A DNA stretch of 9,260 nt from JBFLXN01 sp040755715 [NCBI: Candidatus Edwardsbacteria bacterium] (lineage in GTDB: Bacteria > Edwardsbacteria > AC1 > JBFLXN01). The stretch is taken from NCBI GenBank assembly GCA_040755715.1, contig JBFLXN010000112.1, positions 1 to 9,260 on the forward strand, read 5' to 3'. Made by a program: the position numbers and the translations under genes. Below, one piece after another: positions 1 to 6,324 of this stretch. The notes beneath the pieces are model-generated. The model saw nothing but the letters and a program-made list of their open reading frames with translations, ran no database searches and had not been told where the DNA came from. Positions within the stretch are counted from its first letter, which is position 1, and each line of letters begins with the position of its first letter.

Positions 1-2
1 AT

Positions 3-656
3 TTAGAGTTTATTGAAGGGTTAGTAGAAGAAGAGATAGCATTTAAGACAGAAAAATCAATCAAACATAAATTAAACCGTGCAAAGTTCCCGTATATCAA
101 AACACTTGATACATTTGATTTCTCATTCCAACCGTCGATATCTAAGAAGAAGATACTTGAACTTACAAATCTCTCATTCATCGACAGAAAAGAGAATGTG
201 ATATTTTTAGGGCCGCCGGGTGTAGGTAAAACACATCTGGCAATTGCAGTTGGGGTAAAAGCATGTGAAGCAAAATATCCTGTACTGTTTTGTACTGCTA
301 ATGAGTTAATTGCCCAACTTACAAGTTCACTTGCAGATAGAACACTTAACGATGAACTGAAAAGACTTACTCGGTTACCACTTGTAATTGTAGACGAAAT
401 TGGTTATTTGCCAATAGACCAGTTAGGTGCAAATTTATTTTTCCAGTTTATTACAAGCAGATATGAGAAGGGCTCAGTTATCATTACCTCAAACAAGTCA
501 TTCTCTGCCTGGGGACAGATATTCACTGACAGTGTACTTGCTACTGCAATACTGGATAGATTGCTACATCATGCTAATGTTATAAATATAAAAGGTGAAT
601 CATACAGGTTGAAAGACAGGAAAAAAGAATTGCTTAAAGAGGACAAAGACCAATGA
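3..656 (+). CDS. istB: IstB-like transposition helper ATPase (5' end outside window)
   Basis: This is the AAA+ ATPase that assists the IstA transposase of IS21-family elements, by family knowledge acting in target DNA selection. The frame is open from the left edge, so the true start is upstream; the GTG at 198 is an internal valine. Visible features are the Walker A motif GPPGVGKTH (about 210-236), the Walker B motif LVIVDEIGYLP (about 384-416), and the ITSNKSF sensor-like stretch before a conserved ILDRLLHHA segment. All are typical of IstB. About 217 residues are present, close to the usual 245-260, so only the N-terminus is missing. It ends 56 bp before the inferred element end. No frameshift or lost motif is seen, so it may be functional if the unseen istA is intact. 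Confidence 0.95.
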   Translation, partial: LEFIEGLVEEEIAFKTEKSIKHKLNRAKFPYIKTLDTFDFSFQPSISKKKILELTNLSFIDRKENVIFLGPPGVGKTHLAIAVGVKACEAKYPVLFCTANELIAQLTSSLADRTLNDELKRLTRLPLVIVDEIGYLPIDQLGANLFFQFITSRYEKGSVIITSNKSFSAWGQIFTDSVLATAILDRLLHHANVINIKGESYRLKDRKKELLKEDKDQ

Positions 657-662
657 GCGGGC

Positions 663-712
663 GGTATACTTTTAAGTTGCAACAATGGTATACTTTTACT
701 CTGCACTTGACA
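663..712 (+). repeat. IS21 right-end repeats and terminus
   Basis: The 12-bp sequence GGTATACTTTTA occurs at 663-674 and again at 687-698, 24 bp apart (about two helical turns). The end CTGCACTTGACA follows at 701-712. Multiple short end repeats that bind transposase are a hallmark of IS21-family elements. A chance frame starting at 653 reads through this region into the GGDEF remnant; its first 20 codons are IS-end sequence, not native protein. Confidence 0.7.
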
Positions 713-1054
713 GCGAATACTATAAAGTCAAAACTGCAAGAGCCGGATATAGCAGGCAGGTATGGTGGCGAAGAGTTTATCTTGTTCTTTCTTAAACCAG
801 CAGATAGTAGCAGAGATGACTGCGAGGAAATAAGAAAAGCAATTGCGTCATTGGGTCATAGAGTCGTAGAGTCATTGTGTCAAGACCCTAAGACACTAAG
901 ACACTATGACTCTAAGACGCATTTAACTGTCTCTATCGGAGTTGCAGAAGGTGGAAAAGGCATTGGGCTGGAAACGGTTATTGGTGAGGCTGATAAACTG
1001 CTTTATAAAGCCAAAAATGGCGGTAGAAACAAGGTTGAAAGTGGGGATAGGTAA
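713..1054 (+). pseudogene. GGDEF diguanylate cyclase remnant, disrupted by IS21 element
   Basis: This is the C-terminal half of a GGDEF domain, whose family makes cyclic di-GMP from two GTP. Visible are the active-site motif RYGGEEF (near 758-778), the SIGVA strand near 932-946, and the terminal helix ADKLLYKAK followed by GGRN. The first half of the domain (metal-binding Asp, the N/D and G-H-x-x-G-D region) and any sensor domains are absent because the IS21 end abuts at 712. The product inhibition site RxxD is degenerate (QEPD, Gln for Arg). Between the helix KAIAS and the strand LTVSIGVA the protein carries an unusually long loop encoded by the 8-bp array at 855-918. An ATG at 653 overlapping the istB stop could translate the fragment, but half a domain should not be active. 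Confidence 0.85.
855..918 (+). repeat. Paired inverted 8-bp tandem arrays in GGDEF gene
   Basis: The left arm reads GTCATAGA, GTCGTAGA, GTCATTGT, GTC (855-881). The right arm reads AAGACCCT, AAGACACT, AAGACACT, ATGACTCT, AAGAC (882-918). The reverse complement of the right unit is AGTGTCTT, so the arms are imperfect complements with consensus GTCnTAGn and no spacer. Total length is exactly 64 bp, eight units. It lies in the loop before the SIGVA strand and keeps the frame open. Degenerate bases occur where consensus units would give TAG (875-877) or TAA (905-907). Confidence 0.85.
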
Positions 1055-1231
1055 AATCGGTGGCAGAAAATATTATGTTAACTTTTTTAGGGCTGTTTAT
1101 AGGGTATAAAAAACCGCCTAATTTTCAGATTTTCTGCACGGTGGCTGAAAATGTTAAATATAATGACTTTTTTTTGAGACAAATATTATGTTAACTTTTT
1201 ATGGCTGTTTCTGGCTAATTTTTGAGGTGTT
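1055..1231 (+). other. Intergenic region with nested repeats, likely operon leader
   Basis: This is the only sizeable noncoding gap upstream of the operon. A roughly 30-bp direct repeat containing AATATTATGTTAACTTTTT occurs at 1068-1098 and 1181-1210, both copies ending GGCTGTTT. A second pair, CGGTGGCnGAAAAT, occurs at 1058-1071 and 1139-1152. There is a perfect 8-bp inverted repeat, ATTTTCAG (1121-1128) with CTGAAAAT (1145-1152), and a 9-bp one, GCAGAAAAT (1063-1071) with ATTTTCTGC (1129-1137). Because the first downstream gene is replication-O-like, the repeats could be iterons or operator sites. No open frame or classic terminator is seen. Confidence 0.6.
1159..1164 (+). promoter_or_regulatory. 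Possible -10 box TATAAT
   Basis: A perfect TATAAT lies about 70 bp upstream of the first operon gene, between the two long direct-repeat copies. No good TTGACA-like -35 is present 16-18 bp upstream (the region reads GCACGG), so a second factor would be needed or the match is chance in AT-rich DNA. Confidence 0.25.
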
Positions 1232-1819
1232 ATGAACAAATTGCTTGGTAATAAGTTCGTTCAAGTTCCAAAGGCGTTTTTTAAGGTTATTTTACACTTA
1301 GACTTGCCTTGTGTGGCAAAGGATATTTTGTGGGTTTTAATATGGCTGACTTACGGATACCATAAAGAGTGGCGACCTATCCACATTAAAGAAATAGCAT
1401 TCCTGATAGGATGTCAATCTGATGTTGCTGAGGATTGGATTCGCCGACTTCTCCGATGGGGTGTGTTAATCAGGGCGAAGTGTTCAATAAAAAAATCAAA
1501 ACGGAAATATAAGCCCCGCTATGTTTATGCTATAAATCCCACAATCAGACAGTGGCGGGTCTTAAAACGGAAACGGATTTACAAAGACACGGCAAGACCC
1601 GAAGACATAGAACAGGCACTGTATCTGCTTGGTGATAAATACGAGCAGTTATTTCATCAACCACCAGACGAGACACTTTACAACGAACTCAAAGAACTTT
1701 TGCATTTTTATTCACCGAGACGGCTCTTGGGTGTGATGAAAAAATCAGCGGTGCAGGGCATGGGCTGGGCAGGTGTTGTCAGGCATTTATCAACGCAGGG
1801 GCTTGGAGGAACAGAGTGA
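1232..1819 (+). CDS. Phage replication protein O-like winged-helix protein
   Basis: The 195-residue protein resembles the N-terminal DNA-binding domain of phage replication protein O. An opening FVQVPKAFF segment is followed by a helix ending in LTYGYHKEW, the position where O-like proteins have a TYGF-type motif. A winged-helix segment covers about residues 50-83 (IKEIAFLIG, then WIRRLLRWGVLI). A very basic patch at 82-115 probably contacts DNA. The C-terminal half (about 120-195) is helical and could bind a helicase or ATPase partner; this is inference. Start: ATG at 1232 with GAGGTG at 1224-1229. The stop overlaps the next start as GTGA. As first gene after a repeat-rich leader it suggests a replication or DNA-processing role for the element. 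A general winged-helix regulator is the main alternative. Confidence 0.6.
   Translation: MNKLLGNKFVQVPKAFFKVILHLDLPCVAKDILWVLIWLTYGYHKEWRPIHIKEIAFLIGCQSDVAEDWIRRLLRWGVLIRAKCSIKKSKRKYKPRYVYAINPTIRQWRVLKRKRIYKDTARPEDIEQALYLLGDKYEQLFHQPPDETLYNELKELLHFYSPRRLLGVMKKSAVQGMGWAGVVRHLSTQGLGGTE
1805..1810 (+). promoter_or_regulatory. Strong ribosome binding site deciding the GTG start at 1816
   Basis: GGAGGA lies 5 bp before GTG 1816. The next in-frame ATG (1933), just after the heptamer arrays, has no Shine-Dalgarno sequence upstream. The site therefore supports translation through the repeat-encoded N-terminus. Confidence 0.7.
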
Positions 1820-2634
1820 GAAGCAAGATGCAAGAAGCAAGATGCAAGAGACAAGTAGTCAAAGGCAAAGTGGTCTTTGTCTTGGTCTGCTTATTTCTTG
1901 CTTCTGACTTCTTGCTTCTGCCTTTTGATTTTATGGACGATATGCTTATCAACGACGGGCAGACACTTTACAATGCCTCTATAACTGACACAAGAGGCGA
2001 GACCAAATTCGGCACATTCCCGCAGGGAATGGGGATTAAAACACCGGGAACTGCTTTTACAATTAAAGGTGCTTTAACACCTGGAGGACTACCCAGAACT
2101 TATTCGTATATTCCAGCGGAGGAGGTAGCGAGTGTGTTTAAGCGGGGAGCCGAAGCCGAAAAACAAAAAGGCACAGGTGCTGGAATAGAGCAATTTTATT
2201 CTTTTGTCTCTGCTGGGTTAGACACATCCGCATCTCGCTGGTATGATGATAAGGTGTATCTACTTGTGGTAAGGTCACAGATAAAATCCATTATTTCTAT
2301 TCTACCGTATAACTTATCTTTTTACGAAAGCATCGTATCCGCACGGAACGGATTTGAGAATCGCTTTCGCAAAAGCGGTGAGCAGGACATTATCTGTTGG
2401 GGACAATCAATTCAAATTGCCAATCCCAGAGCCTATTTCTTTTTAGAACCGCAGAAGCGTGCAGCTCTTTACAAAGTGTTTATACAGAAAGAAGTTAACG
2501 GCAAAGTATCTGAGCCGATACTTTATACATTCAGACGAGAAGCGGGGCAAGATTCTCCAACAACTGCTGGAGAATATAGGGTGGGAATAGGAAGGGTTGC
2601 TCCGCTTCCGTCTAACAGAATGAGGTTGAGATGA
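1816..2634 (+). CDS. Exported or membrane-anchored protein of unknown function with repeat-derived signal
   Basis: The 272-residue protein is not a recognised family. Residues 1-18 are strongly basic and residues 19-39 are hydrophobic (VFVLVCLFLASDF then LLLPFDF), the layout of a signal peptide or signal anchor. This whole N-terminus is encoded by paired 7-bp arrays (1819-1932). The rest is soluble-looking, with TPGG and aromatic-rich strands, and no catalytic motif I can name. The start is GTG at 1816, overlapping the previous stop by 4 bp and preceded by GGAGGA. The alternative ATG 1933 would give an unexported protein but lacks a ribosome site. The stop overlaps the next ATG (ATGA). Context implies an envelope component of the operon's machinery. 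Confidence 0.75.
   Translation: MRSKMQEARCKRQVVKGKVVFVLVCLFLASDFLLLPFDFMDDMLINDGQTLYNASITDTRGETKFGTFPQGMGIKTPGTAFTIKGALTPGGLPRTYSYIPAEEVASVFKRGAEAEKQKGTGAGIEQFYSFVSAGLDTSASRWYDDKVYLLVVRSQIKSIISILPYNLSFYESIVSARNGFENRFRKSGEQDIICWGQSIQIANPRAYFFLEPQKRAALYKVFIQKEVNGKVSEPILYTFRREAGQDSPTTAGEYRVGIGRVAPLPSNRMRLR
1819..1932 (+). repeat. Paired inverted 7-bp arrays forming a signal sequence
   Basis: The left arm reads AGAAGCA, AGATGCA, AGAAGCA, AGATGCA, AGAGACA (1819-1853), decaying through AGTAGTC and AAAGGCA. The right arm reads TTATTTC, TTGCTTC, TGACTTC, TTGCTTC, TGCCTTT, TGATTTT (1891-1932). The right unit reverse-complements to GAAGCAA, matching the left arm. A further inner inversion is CAAAG/CTTTG around 1866-1880. 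The purine arm encodes the basic n-region and the pyrimidine arm the hydrophobic core. Confidence 0.85.
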
Positions 2635-3293
2635 AAAATGGAAAGAACGGGAACGGGAAAGTTCCCAAGCCCGTGAACCCCAACAATGACGAAAAAATTA
2701 TTGTTGATGAAAAAGACATTATAGACGAATACAGTCCCGAATCTATCAAAGCGTTAGCGAAAAAAGGTTTTACACACGACAAAAAAGGCGTGATAACAAT
2801 GATGCCAAAGTGTCCGAAGTGTGGCACATATCTCTCGCAGATTTTATTTCAAGGCGAATTGAGACCTATCACAAACAAGGGCGAAATTGAAACCGCAGAG
2901 AAAAGAGAGAAGAGAGAAGAGAGAGTGGCAGTAAAACCTGAACCTCAACTGCAAAAACATTTTAACTTTAGATGGTTAATCCTTATCCCTGTTTTACTTA
3001 TTTCTATATTTCTATATTTCTATATTTCTATCAAGCACGATAGATTACCAATTTCGGTCACACTTACAAACTTCCGGGAAGTATCTGGCTATTTCACGAT
3101 AGAGGGTTCTGCAGAGAATAATTTATCACCGACGGAAGCGAGACCTGTTGCGAAGTTTTACGATAACTTCGGCAGAGTTGTTTTCACAAAGAAATTTCCA
3201 AGACAATTTTTTAATACAGGTATAACGCCGATAATGTTATCGGTGAAAAACCATAAAAGAGTTGCGGAAGTGGAGGTATGGGTAGAGAAATGA
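2631..3293 (+). CDS. Single-pass membrane protein with cytoplasmic CPKC knuckle
   Basis: The 220-residue protein is not a recognised family. Residues 1-110 are hydrophilic and probably cytoplasmic, with a CPKC pair at 61-64, half of a zinc ribbon, so metal binding would need dimerisation or a partner. Residues 90-98 (KREKREERV) come from a 7-bp array. One membrane helix spans about 114-134; its second half (ISIFLYFYISI) is encoded by four perfect 8-bp repeats. Residues 139-220 are beta-rich and extracytoplasmic, resembling the small C-terminal domains of zinc-ribbon/TM/beta proteins, but I cannot assign a family. The start ATG overlaps the preceding stop (ATGA), with GAGGT at 2622-2626. It overlaps the next gene by 4 bp. 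Confidence 0.75.
   Translation: MKNGKNGNGKVPKPVNPNNDEKIIVDEKDIIDEYSPESIKALAKKGFTHDKKGVITMMPKCPKCGTYLSQILFQGELRPITNKGEIETAEKREKREERVAVKPEPQLQKHFNFRWLILIPVLLISIFLYFYISIKHDRLPISVTLTNFREVSGYFTIEGSAENNLSPTEARPVAKFYDNFGRVVFTKKFPRQFFNTGITPIMLSVKNHKRVAEVEVWVEK
2897..2924 (+). repeat. 7-bp purine tandem array
   Basis: Four consecutive units: AGAGAAA, then AGAGAGA three times. In frame it encodes a charged KREKREER stretch just before the membrane helix. A pyrimidine-rich 8-bp array lies 75 bp downstream, but the two are not complements. Confidence 0.8.
2999..3030 (+). repeat. Four perfect copies of TATTTCTA inside a membrane helix
   Basis: TATTTCTA is repeated four times without mismatch, encoding most of the second half of the transmembrane helix. 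A gain or loss of one unit would shift the frame by 8 bp, so it is a slippage candidate. All three frames of the unit are free of stops and give hydrophobic residues. Confidence 0.9.
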
Positions 3294-3481
3294 AAAAAGC
3301 AGAGATAATAAAGCAATTCAATAGACTGAACAATAAGTTTTTACAATTTCAGCAACTGTTAAACAAGAAAAACTCAAAACAAGAAGTTATCAGAGACTTG
3401 TTAACTGGAATTGAGAACCGATTTATACTGATAAAATCTATGCTGGAAGAAAAGCAAAACGGGAGGTCTGGGCAATGGTAA
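3290..3481 (+). CDS. Small helical protein of unknown function
   Basis: The protein has 63 residues from ATG 3290, which overlaps the upstream stop as ATGA. An alternative ATG at 3278 adds four residues, but GGAGG at 3272-3276 is only 1 bp from that codon, too close to work; it is 13 bp from 3290, longer than ideal. The start is therefore uncertain and probably coupled. The protein is Lys/Gln/Asn-rich with regularly spaced Ile, Leu and Phe, consistent with one or two amphipathic helices or a coiled coil. There is no signal peptide, Cys motif or recognised family. It overlaps the next gene by 7 bp, supporting a real gene. Confidence 0.65.
   Translation: MKKAEIIKQFNRLNNKFLQFQQLLNKKNSKQEVIRDLLTGIENRFILIKSMLEEKQNGRSGQW
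3461..3466 (+). promoter_or_regulatory. Ribosome binding site for the HhH/polysaccharide-export gene
   Basis: GGGAGG ends 8 bp before ATG 3475, inside the 3' end of the preceding small gene. It fixes the start and shows translation initiates independently there. Confidence 0.65.
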
Positions 3482-4296
3482 AAAAAATGTTGTGCTGGTT
3501 AGTTGTGTTTTGTTTTATGGTTCAGACAGGGTTTGGAACTATTCGCATTGACTTTAACAGAGCCACTGTAGAGGAATTACAGAAGGCGACGGGGCTTACA
3601 AAGGAACAGGGCGACGAGCTTGTTAAGAGGCGAGGCGATGTCTCTTGGACAATAGATGATTTATCAAAAGAAGCGAAGCGATTAAGTCCTGACGCTTTTG
3701 AGAAACTGCTTTTGGGCACTTATATTGTCAGTCCTGACGACAAGCGACTCGGTGAAGGTGATATTCTTATCATAACAGTTGAAAAACAAAAAAAGGAATT
3801 TACCGTCCAGTCCGACGGTATGATTGTTTTACCAACGCCACTAACACCGATGGCTATCAAAGGAATGACCGTTAATGAAGTCGCAGAACGATTTTATCGG
3901 CTTTATAACATAGACGACCTGACCGTTGAATTGAAAAAACCCGCAGAAGGTGGACAGGTAGTAGTGATTGGTGCCCCTGAAGTATTAAGACCTGGTCTTT
4001 ACAAATCAGGTCGGCTGTTTGATGTTGTCGCAGAAGCGGGTGGAATAAAGTATATTGGCAAGGCGTCAAGAGTGCGTGTTTTAAGGAACAGCGAGTGGCG
4101 AGAGTTTTCACTTAAAAAGTTCCGTAAAGGCGATGTCTCGCAAAATCCGCCGTTGATTGCCAACGATGTTGTGGAAGTTCGCAGGGGTTCTGTCTGGGGT
4201 ATTATCTGGGCGGTTGAGCCATATTTCCGTCTGATTACACTTCCTGTATCTGTTACTTTCAGTGCATTAGGAATAGGCGTGAGGGCAAGTCAGTGA
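3475..4296 (+). CDS. Helix-hairpin-helix plus polysaccharide-export (Wza/SLBB-like) periplasmic protein
   Basis: The 273-residue protein begins with a signal peptide (about 1-21, MVKKMLCW then a hydrophobic core). Residues 24-63 match a ComEA-type helix-hairpin-helix (IDFNRATVEELQKATGL), a fold that often binds DNA. Residues 83-155 match the N-terminal polysaccharide-export domain of Wza-type outer-membrane proteins (YIVSPDDKRLGEGDIL, VQSDGMIVLP, LTVELKK). An SLBB-like segment follows at 161-220 (VVVIGAPEVLRPGLY, VVAEAGGI). The C-terminus 240-265 is apolar and could be a membrane-crossing helix, as in Wza. It lacks the lipobox cysteine of classical Wza. HhH joined to a polysaccharide-export domain is unusual. 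It ends in a GTGA overlap with the lipoprotein gene, so the two may form one envelope complex. Whether it moves polysaccharide or DNA is open. Confidence 0.8.
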   Translation: MVKKMLCWLVVFCFMVQTGFGTIRIDFNRATVEELQKATGLTKEQGDELVKRRGDVSWTIDDLSKEAKRLSPDAFEKLLLGTYIVSPDDKRLGEGDILIITVEKQKKEFTVQSDGMIVLPTPLTPMAIKGMTVNEVAERFYRLYNIDDLTVELKKPAEGGQVVVIGAPEVLRPGLYKSGRLFDVVAEAGGIKYIGKASRVRVLRNSEWREFSLKKFRKGDVSQNPPLIANDVVEVRRGSVWGIIWAVEPYFRLITLPVSVTFSALGIGVRASQ

Positions 4297-4844
4297 TAAA
4301 AAAACTTTTTGGTATTTTTGGGTTTGTCTGGAATAATCTTACCTCGCCTTTTTATAGCGAAGGTATGAGACGAAAATACAGAGAGCGACGAAAAAAGCGA
4401 CTTGACGAATTCCCGTTCAAGGAAAGACGAACTTGGACAAGGCGGTTCAGAGATATGATGAAGCACTTGCTTTTGCTGTTTCTGTTTTCTCTTACTTCTT
4501 ACTTCTTAATTCTTGCTTCTTGTTTTACTGGCTGTGCCTCATCACAAAAGCAGATTGATATTCTTTCTATTCCAGTGCCAGACGGCTTTCGTTGTGAGAA
4601 ATACGATAACAGCAGAGCATTCTGGGTTAACGAGGATGTAATCGCCTCTGATGCTATGGACTGGTATAACAAACTCTGGGGCTGGGATGTTAGCAGTCAG
4701 GATAATACCAAAATACTAACAAAAGATAAGCAGAAGTTTCGTTTATCATTTGGCGTTTATACCGTAAGTGGCTCGTCAATAGAGATTATCCGTATTGGCA
4801 AAGGCGGTAAATTTAACGATAAAGTCAGAGATAAAAAAGATTAG
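4293..4844 (+). CDS. Probable lipoprotein with basic N-terminal extension
   Basis: The frame opens at GTG 4293, overlapping the preceding stop (GTGA), with GAGG at 4281-4284. Residues 25-53 are very basic (RRKYRERRKKR). A hydrophobic stretch at 57-77 leads to FTGC, a near-consensus lipobox with Cys81. A second start at ATG 4455 (Met55), 10 bp after AAGGCGG, would give a conventional 129-residue lipoprotein; both products are possible. The signal core is encoded by a 7-bp array. The mature part (PVPDGFRCEKY, then AMDWYNKLWGWDV and ILTKDKQKF) resembles small lipoproteins whose pattern is a serine-flanked strand, a helix and a GW motif, but I do not name a family. The TAG stop is followed by 24 more in-frame codons (see 4845-4919). 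Confidence 0.75.
   Translation: MIKKLFGIFGFVWNNLTSPFYSEGMRRKYRERRKKRLDEFPFKERRTWTRRFRDMMKHLLLLFLFSLTSYFLILASCFTGCASSQKQIDILSIPVPDGFRCEKYDNSRAFWVNEDVIASDAMDWYNKLWGWDVSSQDNTKILTKDKQKFRLSFGVYTVSGSSIEIIRIGKGGKFNDKVRDKKD
4485..4526 (+). repeat. 7-bp array encoding a lipoprotein signal core
   Basis: Units TTTTCTC, TTACTTC, TTACTTC, TTAATTC, TTGCTTC, TTGTTTT. The same TTRCTTC unit occurs at 1891-1932 and 7855-7896. No matching purine arm is visible nearby, so this is a single arm. It encodes the hydrophobic SLTSYFLILASCF segment just before the lipobox. Confidence 0.85.
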
Positions 4845-4919
4845 GCGATAGATGAGACGGAAAACGAGGGATTAGATAAGGTTAAAGATACGCTAAAAGA
4901 GAAACTAATTCCGTGGTGA
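4845..4919 (+). other. In-frame extension after TAG stop
   Basis: After the TAG at 4842-4844 the same frame stays open for 24 codons, to a TGA at 4917-4919 that sits 7 bp before the next start. The translation (IDETENEG, LDKVKDTLKEKLIPW) looks like ordinary charged, helical protein. Either the gene once ended here and the TAG is a nonsense mutation, or the TAG is read through. Otherwise the stretch is unexplained. Confidence 0.45.
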
Positions 4920-4926
4920 AGTTCAT

Positions 4927-5133
4927 ATGAAACAAAAAAATTGTATTCAGGTAAATGACACTGTTCTGTCAGGGGAAAGGGAAAGAGTCGGGAATGTGGT
5001 ATATTTCAAGACCCCAGCAGTTGCTTTTGTCAGGTTCGCGTTAGAACGGTCCGCTTTTGTTCCAGTATCAAAACTAAAAAAAGCGAATGGCAAATTAAAG
5101 CCTGTTATGAAACGGGCAAGTAAGCGGAAATAA
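4927..5133 (+). CDS. Small basic protein of unknown function
   Basis: The 68-residue protein is Lys/Arg-rich, with a very basic tail (KLKKANGKLK then KRASKRK) suggesting nucleic-acid or membrane-surface contact. The centre (VGNVVYFKTPAVAFVRF) is beta-like and ends before SAFVPVSKL, which could be a small SH3-like or OB-like barrel; no family is recognised. There is no signal peptide or Cys. It starts 7 bp after the possible TGA of the lipoprotein extension, with weak GGTGA at 4914-4918, and is followed within 3 bp by the zinc-ribbon gene. Confidence 0.6.
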   Translation: MKQKNCIQVNDTVLSGERERVGNVVYFKTPAVAFVRFALERSAFVPVSKLKKANGKLKPVMKRASKRK

Positions 5134-5135
5134 TT

Positions 5136-5247
5136 ATGACAGAATATCTGTGCAGGGATTGTGGCAAGATTTTTGAGGCGGAAAACCCATTAAAATGTCC
5201 TGATTGTAAATCAGCCAATATCATAACCTATCACGAGGAGAAAAACG

Positions 5248-5258
<11 letters not shown>
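5136..5258 (+). CDS. 40-residue zinc-ribbon microprotein
   Basis: This tiny gene encodes 40 residues with two CxxC knuckles: C6-R-D-C9 and C21-P-D-C24, 11 residues apart. That is the layout of a rubredoxin-type or FmdB-like zinc ribbon. The tail is acidic (EEKNDDD). It starts 2 bp after the previous stop and overlaps the nuclease gene by 11 bp, exactly the packing expected of a real operon gene. The ribbon spacing is close to that at the N-terminus of the RadA-like protein at 8587, so it could be a stand-alone partner or adaptor; this is inference. The Shine-Dalgarno sequence is weak, so coupling to the upstream gene is likely. Confidence 0.75.
5235..5240 (+). promoter_or_regulatory. Ribosome binding site for the SNase-like gene
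   Basis: GAGGAG lies 7 bp before ATG 5248 (10 bp before the alternative ATG 5251), inside the zinc-ribbon gene. It supports the 5248 start. Confidence 0.65.
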
Positions 5259-6159
<901 letters not shown>

Positions 6160-6324
6160 ATGAAAAAGCAAAGGATTATATCAGTTCTTAATAAAATTGA
6201 CGATGTAATTTTCACGCTAAAAAGAATGGGCTGGATAGTTGTTGATGAAATGACTCTCGGTGAAATTAAAAAAATGTTACTAAAACAGTTAGGTGAGAGT
6301 GTGTATAAAAGGCAAAGGCGATGA
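6160..6324 (+). CDS. 54-residue protein of unknown function
   Basis: The ATG follows directly on the nuclease stop (6157-6159), with AGGAG 5 bp upstream, and the stop overlaps the ATPase start as ATGA, so the gene is tightly embedded in the operon. The protein is Lys/Ile/Leu-rich with two likely amphipathic helices (residues 2-23 and 31-50) separated by GWIVVDEM, and ends in a basic KRQRR tail. There is no signal, Cys or catalytic motif, and no family is recognised. Position suggests it couples to, or binds, the AAA+ membrane protein. Confidence 0.65.
   Translation: MKKQRIISVLNKIDDVIFTLKRMGWIVVDEMTLGEIKKMLLKQLGESVYKRQRR

Larger units (their letters stand above)
1..712 (+). mobile_element. 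IS21-family insertion sequence, right part
   Basis: The istB reading frame ends at 656. It is followed within 60 bp by two copies of a 12-bp repeat (663-674 and 687-698) and a terminus ending in TTGACA at 707-712. IS21-family elements characteristically carry several short repeats in each end and terminate in CA. Immediately after 712 the sequence becomes a recognisable GGDEF-domain gene, which places the boundary. The left end, istA and the target duplication lie outside the window. Confidence 0.8.

Noticed and set aside
653-712. N-terminus of the GGDEF remnant as native protein
   Set aside because: These codons are the IS21 terminal repeats and read open by chance; no similarity to a GGDEF N-terminal half is visible.
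855-918. CRISPR-like repeat array
   Set aside because: Units are 8 bp with no unique spacers, lie in a coding frame and form complementary arms; there is no cas gene in the window.
1121-1175. Rho-independent terminator after the GGDEF remnant
   Set aside because: The 8-bp stem is AT-rich with a 16-nt loop, and the T-run starts about 16 bp beyond it, so the geometry is wrong.
2612-2827. Minus-strand open frame of 71 codons
   Set aside because: It lies wholly antisense to the 2631-3293 gene, shows no motif or ribosome site, and its Phe/Ser-rich translation is typical of an antisense shadow.
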